A stretch of 64,000 nucleotides of DNA, from contig JAMPAU010000002.1 in the NCBI GenBank assembly GCA_023667045.1, forward strand, positions 1-64,000. Direction: 5' to 3'. A program made the position numbers and the translations under genes. Within the stretch, counting starts at the first letter, position 1. Each line of letters opens with the position of its first letter. The notes below the pieces were generated by a model. It searched no databases. It was not told the DNA's origin and worked only from the letters and a program-made list of their open reading frames with translations. Origin of the DNA: Ruminococcus flavefaciens (GTDB lineage: Bacteria; Bacillota; Clostridia; Oscillospirales; Ruminococcaceae). This document shows, piece after piece, positions 59,170 to 64,000 of the stretch.

Positions 59170-60636
59170 ATGGACGAATATTGTATGTATCTGAGGAAGT
59201 CCCGTGTTGACCTGGACGCTGAGGCTCGTGGCGAAGGTGAAACACTGGCACGGCATCAGACAATGCTTATGGAACTCGCAAAACGTCAAGGGCTGAATGT
59301 CGTAAAAATCTACAAGGAAATTGTCAGCGGTGACAGCATTTCTGCACGTCCGCAAATGCAGATGCTTCTATCAGACCTTGCACAAAACAAGTACACCGGT
59401 GTGCTTGTCGTTGAGGTGGAACGTCTCGCACGTGGCGACACCATAGACCAGGGAATAGTAGCACAGGCTTTCAAGCAGTCGGACACAAAAATTATAACGC
59501 CCGTCAAGACATACGACCCTAACAACGAGTTTGACGAGGAATATTTTGAATTTTCGCTTTTCATGTCACGTCGGGAGTACAAGACCATAAAAAGACGTAT
59601 GCAGGCAGGGAGACTTGCCTCTGTAAAAGAGGGAAATTATATATGTTCACGCACTCCATACGGCTACAGGAAAGTAAGTCCCGACCCTAAAACTCATACG
59701 CTTGAAATAGTACCGGAAGAAGCGGAAACAGTTAAACTTATTTACAAGATGTATCTTGACGGTCACGGTGCTAAATTCATATCGGCAGAACTCAACCGCA
59801 TGGGTATCAGACCGCAGAAAAGCGAGTTATGGGAAACTCCGAGTGTCAAGAAAATACTCACTAATCCGTTGTACTGCGGTAAAATCGGCTGGAATAACAA
59901 GTCTAACGGTAGTACTCTTTATCAAGGCAAACACAAGGCTATCGTTTCGGAAGAAGTATTCAATGCCGTGCAGGACAAAAAGAAAAATAATCCGGTCGCT
60001 CAGTTGCACCCGAATGACGTTCTGCTGAATTACTATCACGGCATACTTTACTGCAAAAACTGCGGTCACCAGATGAAGAGACGTTACCTTGCAAGCAACG
60101 GTCATGAACATCTTTTATGTGCGTACAGTCAGTGCAGGGGAATGACTGTCGGTGCGTCGTTTGAAGAGGTTGACAATGCGGTTCTGACGGCGTTCAGATA
60201 CAGAATTGAAAAACTCAGCGAGTTGTCAGATACCCAACAGCCAAAACATGAGGAAGTCACCATTGACCAGCGTAAGCCAATTGAGGTGGAACTCTCCAAA
60301 TCAAAAAAGCAACAGGACAGGCTTTATGACTTGCTCGAACAGGGAATATATGATGCTAACACTTTTTTGGAACGTTCAAAGGTAGTCAGCGAAAAAATAA
60401 AAACTCTTGAAAATGCCCTTGCTGAAATAGAATCCCAGTCCGAACCCGAAAAACTGCCGGTCAAGGAACTGAAAGTAAGACTGCAATATGTTATTGACAA
60501 CTTCAGCATTGCCACACCGGAAGAAAAAAATACCATGCTGAAAAACGTCGTACAGAAAATACACTACACAAAAACTCAGAGAATGTGCAATCATAAACGT
60601 TTTTCCGACCTGACCCTTGAGGTCGATTTCTTATGA
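59170..60636 (+). CDS. int: Large serine integrase of the prophage
   Basis: 488 residues, AAGGAGGAAAAAT before ATG. YLRKSRVD carries the catalytic Ser near residue 10, VSGDSISARPQMQ and EVERLARGDT follow. The recombinase domain has TPYGYRK and YCGKIGWNN, then a zinc ribbon CKNCGHQM...C...C and a coiled coil near 375-435. It sits 28 bases from the right junction, as usual for serine integrases. Confidence 0.95.
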   Translation: MDEYCMYLRKSRVDLDAEARGEGETLARHQTMLMELAKRQGLNVVKIYKEIVSGDSISARPQMQMLLSDLAQNKYTGVLVVEVERLARGDTIDQGIVAQAFKQSDTKIITPVKTYDPNNEFDEEYFEFSLFMSRREYKTIKRRMQAGRLASVKEGNYICSRTPYGYRKVSPDPKTHTLEIVPEEAETVKLIYKMYLDGHGAKFISAELNRMGIRPQKSELWETPSVKKILTNPLYCGKIGWNNKSNGSTLYQGKHKAIVSEEVFNAVQDKKKNNPVAQLHPNDVLLNYYHGILYCKNCGHQMKRRYLASNGHEHLLCAYSQCRGMTVGASFEEVDNAVLTAFRYRIEKLSELSDTQQPKHEEVTIDQRKPIEVELSKSKKQQDRLYDLLEQGIYDANTFLERSKVVSEKIKTLENALAEIESQSEPEKLPVKELKVRLQYVIDNFSIATPEEKNTMLKNVVQKIHYTKTQRMCNHKRFSDLTLEVDFL

Positions 60637-60639
60637 TAC

Positions 60640-60670
60640 CTATGTACAACATGAATATATCTATTTTTTC
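60640..60670. other. Right attachment junction of the prophage
   Basis: cotJC codons 1-7 end in an A-run at 60664; phage sequence TAGATATATTC, ATGTTGTACATAGG follows on the minus strand, the mirror of the left arm. Confidence 0.75.
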
Positions 60671-60684
60671 TCATACTGCCACAT
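60664..60684 (-). pseudogene. cotJC: First seven codons of cotJC
   Basis: ATG 60684 with GGAGGTAAACT upstream, reading MWQYEKK, then TAG in phage sequence. CotJC proteins typically begin MW-x-YEKKLQYPV; the rest starts at 8150. Confidence 0.88.
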
Positions 60685-60687
60685 AGT

Positions 60688-60936
60688 TTACCTCCTTTCC
60701 CACGGCCATGGGTCATCAATCCAAGACCAGTGCTGAGAGTCGTTTGTCTGGAGAGGTGTTATAGGACCGAAACGCCTGCTGAACTCATTTTCTGCCTCGC
60801 CGAGCAGTCTGTTGTATTTATTAAAGAGAGCCAAAGCACGACGGCAGTTTGGGTGGGTGTCAAGATAAAGATTGAGTTCTTTTATTGCAAAGCTGTATTT
60901 CTGTATTTTGGTAAGAAGTGCTTGACGTTCATTCAT
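60688..60936 (-). CDS. cotJB: Spore coat protein CotJB
   Basis: 82 residues, GGAGCTGACAGCA before ATG. ALLTKIQKYSFAIKELNLYLDTHPN, ALALFNKYN and C-terminal WSWIDDPWPWE are the CotJB signature. Four-gene order cotJA-cotJB-cotJC is conserved; here the last is interrupted. Confidence 0.93.
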   Translation of the reverse strand: MNERQALLTKIQKYSFAIKELNLYLDTHPNCRRALALFNKYNRLLGEAENEFSRRFGPITPLQTNDSQHWSWIDDPWPWERR

Positions 60937-61198
60937 TGCTGTCAGCTCCTCTCATAAAAGGGAAGTTAAGGTCGGGGAAAAGCGTACCTATCGGGAAAGC
61001 CTCGTCATCAGTGTATACATCGCCCCATTCTTGAAAAGGCACATATGCCATAGCAAGAGGTGCATTCTGTGGAAAGCGTGACATATTGCTATTCTGAGGC
61101 GGTCGGACTGGACTACTGAAAGTTTCCTGTGAATCGAGACTATTTTCACGTTCACGGAGAATCAGACCGTCCATATCGTCAAACAGATTCAGATTCAT
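60929..61198 (-). CDS. cotJA: Spore coat protein CotJA
   Basis: 89 residues from ATG 61198 (GGAGGACTTTATTC upstream). LAMAYVPFQEWGDVYTDDEA and FPIGTLFPDLNFPF are the CotJA signature. Overlaps cotJB by 8 bases. Confidence 0.92.
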   Translation of the reverse strand: MNLNLFDDMDGLILRERENSLDSQETFSSPVRPPQNSNMSRFPQNAPLAMAYVPFQEWGDVYTDDEAFPIGTLFPDLNFPFMRGADSNE

Positions 61199-61287
61199 GA
61201 ATAAAGTCCTCCTTTCATATTTGCGGAGAACACCGTGCAGATGTCCTCCGCACATTACATTATATTCAGACTTGTTAAAACAGGTGA

Positions 61288-61322
61288 AAAAAACGGACTT
61301 AAAAATCAAGTCCGTTTTTTTG
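61288..61322. terminator. Terminator between the lipoprotein gene and cotJA
   Basis: AAAAACGGACTT and AAGTCCGTTTTTT, a near-perfect hairpin with T-run in both directions, 6 bases after the lipoprotein stop on the minus strand. Confidence 0.82.
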
Positions 61323-61327
61323 GCTTA

Positions 61328-62058
61328 TTAAAATTTCGGCAGTATACTGGAATATTGTTTTGAACACTTTCCGCAAGCCCAGTAAGTTCCGCTGTAATCG
61401 GCGAGCTGGTCGCTTGCTATATCAATTTCGTCATAATTTTCGGGAGCAATTTTCTGAGCAGCGGAACAGCTTGAGTTTTTATGTATACAGTTTGATTCAG
61501 TATTCAGAATAAAATGTATACTATTGGAATTCTGGGCAGGAGGTTCTGTCGGCTGTTGTCCGAGACTTACTTTTACCTTTACTACAGTGCCTTTTTCGAC
61601 TTTCGAATAACTTTCAATATCCTGTCCGAGAATACCGCCCTCTGCGATATATGGGTGATATTCTGTACTGTCTTTTTCTATCGTAATGTATTCACTGTAC
61701 ATTTTTATTGCTTCGTCATAATTTTTTCCAAATAAATCGGGACATTCAACAATAACAATATTTTCGGTGGTTGCTTCAGTAGTGGTTGTTTCGGTGGCGG
61801 TTGTTATTTCAGTTGTTGTAGTTGTAATTTTTTCAGAAGTTTTTGTTGTAGTGGTATTTTTTTCTGTTGTGGTTGCTTCAGTAGTTGTTTCTGTTGCATT
61901 TGATTCTTTTTGACTTTCTGTTACCGTCGAACTTTCCGTACTGCTTGTCTCATCGTTTTGGCTGTCATGTCTTCCGCACGAACCGATAATCAGAAGAAGT
62001 ACAACTATTGCTATAATAGTATTGCGTTTCTTTTTTTATCCTTTGATTTGTTTTTCAT
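61328..62058 (-). pseudogene. PASTA lipoprotein frameshifted in an A7 run
   Basis: ATG 62058 (AAGAAGGATTTT upstream) gives MKNKSKDKKRN and soon stops. In the next frame the A7 run at 62031-62037 leads into a lipoprotein signal peptide (IIAIVVLLLIIGSCG, Cys lipobox), a long Thr/Glu-rich linker, a PASTA-like domain (CPDLFGKNYDEAIKMYSEY, VEKGTVVKVKVSLG) and a Cys tail (CIHKNSSCSAAQ, WACGKC). One extra A would restore it. The tail is shared with the phage Ltp protein at 54982. Confidence 0.82.
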
Positions 62059-62079
62059 GTAAAAATCCTTCTTTATAAA

Positions 62080-62544
62080 TTATGTGAATACCGAAAAGCC
62101 AAGCTGACTGAGTACCGTCATAATCACTCCGGCGAGGAGTACACCGCACATTACGGCTATAATGCTTTTCTTGAAATCGAGCTTTAAGAAACTTGCGGCG
62201 AGAGTGCCTGTCCACGCACCAGTGCCAGGCAGTGGTATTCCCACGAAAAGCAACAACGCCCAGAACATACCCTTACCGGCTTTTGCCTGTAGCTTTTCAC
62301 CGCCCTTGCTTCCTTTTTCGAGACACCACGTAAAGAATCCCCCTATAACTTTCTTGTCCTTGCCCCATTCGAGAATCTTTCTGGCAAAGAGGAATATAAA
62401 AGGCACGGGTATCATATTGCCTATCATGCACAGCGGTAAAGCCTTGTACCACGGTATTCCGAAACCGATACCAAAAGGTACGCCCCCTCTGAGTTCGACA
62501 ATAGGCACCATTGAGATTAAAAAGGTAAGAATGTATTTTTTCAT
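62080..62544 (-). CDS. Small multidrug export family membrane protein (COG2426)
   Basis: 154 residues with about four to five membrane segments. VELRGGVPFGIGFGIPWYKAL and FVGIPLPGTGAWTGTLAASFL are the family's conserved blocks. Upstream (62560-62720) is a leader with two hairpins, CCTCTTTAAGAGG and CCGGTA/TACCGG, of unknown type. Confidence 0.88.
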   Translation of the reverse strand: MKKYILTFLISMVPIVELRGGVPFGIGFGIPWYKALPLCMIGNMIPVPFIFLFARKILEWGKDKKVIGGFFTWCLEKGSKGGEKLQAKAGKGMFWALLLFVGIPLPGTGAWTGTLAASFLKLDFKKSIIAVMCGVLLAGVIMTVLSQLGFSVFT

Positions 62545-62765
62545 GTTAAAAAACTCTCTTTCATCTGAATTTCGGCAGAAATGCCGGATTATCTCTTTTC
62601 AGTATTGAAAAGTTAAGATATAATGTTTTACTGTAATGCCGGTAAGATTAAGTACCGGTTATAGTTCCTCTTAAAGAGGTTACGGGTGAGATAGTTGACG
62701 TTTGATATAGATATTATCGCATATTATTGCTGTTAAGTCAAGCATTAAACGGCAAAACCGTAAAA

Positions 62766-62803
62766 ATCCCATGAAAACGGTAATTTTCACGGGATTTTTT
62801 GTT
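62766..62803 (-). terminator. ftsH terminator
   Basis: Arms AAATCCCGTGAAAAT and ATTTTCATGGGATTT (GT wobble) followed by TTTTAC on the minus strand, 13 bases after the ftsH stop. Confidence 0.75.
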
Positions 62804-62815
62804 GAATAGAACAAA

Positions 62816-64000
62816 TTATATAATATTTACCGGTTCTTTGTTAAGGATAGCCATAAATTCCTCGCCTGTGATAGTTTCCTTTTCGAGCAGGAAGTGTGCA
62901 AGTTCATGGAGCTTTACGGAGTTTTCCGAGAGGATTTTTATAGCCTTTTCGTGAGCTGTCTTTATTATGTTTTTAACTTCCTCGTCAATCTGAGTTGCTG
63001 TCTCAGGGGAGCAGGCAAGGGAAGTATCACCGCCGAGATACTGGTTGTTTACAGTTTCGAGAGCTACCATATCGAATTTTTCGCTCATGCCGTAACAAGT
63101 AACCATAGCACGTGCAATTTTGGTAGCCTTTTCGATGTCATTGGAAGCACCGCTTGTGCAGGTATTGAAGATTAGTTCCTCTGCTGAACGTCCGCCGGTT
63201 AAGGTTGCTATGCGTGCGAGAGCCTCCTCTTTTGACATAAGGAACTTTTCGCCCTCGTCCACCTGCATGGTATAGCCCAATGCTCCGGAAGTTCTCGGAA
63301 TAATGGTAATCTTATGTACCGGAGCGGAATCTTTCTGCATGGCGGCTACGAGTGCATGACCTATTTCGTGGTATGCGATAATTTCCTTTTCTTTCTGCGA
63401 GATAACGGCGTTTTTGCGTTCATATCCTGCTATTACCACTTCAACGCTTTCTTCTAAATCTGCCTGTGATACAGTTTTTCTTCCGGAACGTACGGCACGT
63501 AAAGCACCCTCGTTTATTATGTTGGCGAGTTCAGCACCGGAAGCACCAGCGGTAGCCCTTGCGATAGCGTTGTAGTCTATGTTTTCTTCTGTCTTGACTT
63601 TTTCGGCATGGACTTTTAAGATAGCCTCTCTGCCCTGTAGGTCGGGGAGTTCAGCCGGAATACGCCTGTCGAAACGTCCGGGACGCAACAGAGCAGGGTC
63701 GAGAGATTCGGGGCGGTTGGTAGCACCCAGTATGACAACGCCCTTTTTGCCGTCAAAGCCGTCCATTTCAGTAAGCAACTGGTTAAGGGTCTGTTCTCTC
63801 TCGTCGTTACCGCTGAGATTGCCGTCACGTTTTTTGCCTATGGTGTCTATCTCGTCAATGAAGACAATACAGGGAGCTTTTTCGTTAGCCTGTTTGAAAA
63901 GGTCACGGACTTTAGCAGCACCCATGCCAACGAACATCTCGACGAACTCCGAGCCGGATATTGAGAAGAAAGGCACGCTTGCCTCACCTGCCACTGCCTG
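62816..64000 (-). CDS. ftsH: FtsH ATP-dependent zinc metalloprotease, C-terminal part
   Basis: Runs off the right edge; 394 residues are present. Walker B CIVFIDEIDTIG, SRH region RPGRFDRRI, zinc motif HEIGH (HExxH) and the third ligand region are intact. The membrane segments and Walker A are outside the window. A host housekeeping gene that marks the end of foreign DNA. Confidence 0.95.
   Translation of the reverse strand, partial: QAVAGEASVPFFSISGSEFVEMFVGMGAAKVRDLFKQANEKAPCIVFIDEIDTIGKKRDGNLSGNDEREQTLNQLLTEMDGFDGKKGVVILGATNRPESLDPALLRPGRFDRRIPAELPDLQGREAILKVHAEKVKTEENIDYNAIARATAGASGAELANIINEGALRAVRSGRKTVSQADLEESVEVVIAGYERKNAVISQKEKEIIAYHEIGHALVAAMQKDSAPVHKITIIPRTSGALGYTMQVDEGEKFLMSKEEALARIATLTGGRSAEELIFNTCTSGASNDIEKATKIARAMVTCYGMSEKFDMVALETVNNQYLGGDTSLACSPETATQIDEEVKNIIKTAHEKAIKILSENSVKLHELAHFLLEKETITGEEFMAILNKEPVNII

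Larger units (their letters stand above)
8151..60663. mobile_element. Siphovirus prophage (about 52.5 kb) inserted in cotJC
   Basis: The boundaries follow from the split cotJC codons at both sides and from the phage arms with dyad symmetry. Content is a complete order of lysogeny, replication, packaging, HK97-type head, long non-contractile tail and lysis genes, with the serine integrase next to the right end. There is one terminase, one portal, one capsid and one tape-measure gene, so it is a single prophage. Lesions in the primase-helicase (amber), Gp157 and DUF2513 genes raise doubt about whether it is fully active. Confidence 0.9.

Noticed and set aside
62560..62720. A yybP-ykoY- or M-box-type riboswitch before the membrane protein
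   Set aside because: Two hairpins are visible but the conserved core of those riboswitches could not be matched.

Overview
The window looks like chromosome of an anaerobic, probably spore-forming Firmicute of the Ruminococcus/Oscillospiraceae type. The reasons are a cotJA-cotJB-cotJC spore-coat operon, Thr-rich Ser/Thr linkers on surface proteins, strong GGAGG ribosome sites, and phage genes of gut-Firmicute type. The genus is an inference. Host sequence is seen only at the right end (about 60.66-64 kb: cotJA, cotJB, a frameshifted PASTA lipoprotein, a small-multidrug-export-family membrane protein, the C-terminal part of ftsH) and as a short stranded piece of cotJC at about 8.0-8.15 kb.

Element 1 (window start to about 7.98 kb) is an integrated plasmid- or satellite-like element. 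It has a STAND/NB-ARC ATPase on the minus strand, an SF3 primase-helicase, a decayed helicase pseudogene, a small protein and a large serine recombinase at its right end. The recombinase reading frame runs into cotJC, so this element also sits in cotJC. Its left junction lies outside the window.

Element 2 (about 8.15-60.66 kb) is a siphovirus prophage with an HK97-fold capsid, inserted after codon 7 of the same cotJC gene by the serine integrase at 59.2-60.6 kb. Joining its two ends rebuilds an attP with dyad symmetry. On the minus strand, from right to left: lysogeny switch (54-55 kb), replication initiator and DnaC-like loader, a block of small accessory genes, a recombination/replication block (Gp157, AAA ATPase, helicase, VRR nuclease, DUF669, primase-helicase), DUF1492, HNH nuclease, small terminase, two DNA methyltransferases, amidoligase plus gamma-glutamylcyclotransferase, large terminase with an intein, portal, protease, capsid, connectors, tail, baseplate, tail fibres, holins and endolysin. 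Cargo on the plus strand includes PIN-type toxin-antitoxin modules, a small coiled-coil/HTH cassette and an Ltp-type superinfection-exclusion protein. Two tRNA genes also lie in the cargo region, on the minus strand.

The most unusual item is at 50.27-50.72 kb: a two-repeat, one-spacer mini-CRISPR with a type I-E-like repeat and an exact 61-bp period. It has its own promoter, 13-bp flanking inverted repeats, a downstream small gene and a terminator, and no cas genes are in the window. Its 33-nt spacer is an imperfect copy (4 differences over 32 nt) of a coding segment about 0.4 kb away in the same prophage. This is what one expects of an array aimed at related phages. Also notable are six near-identical promoters spaced through 26.6-32.3 kb, repeated structured leaders at 47-54 kb, an intein in the terminase P-loop, and an amber codon at a probable conserved Trp of the primase-helicase. 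Several single-base lesions suggest either prophage decay or sequencing error.
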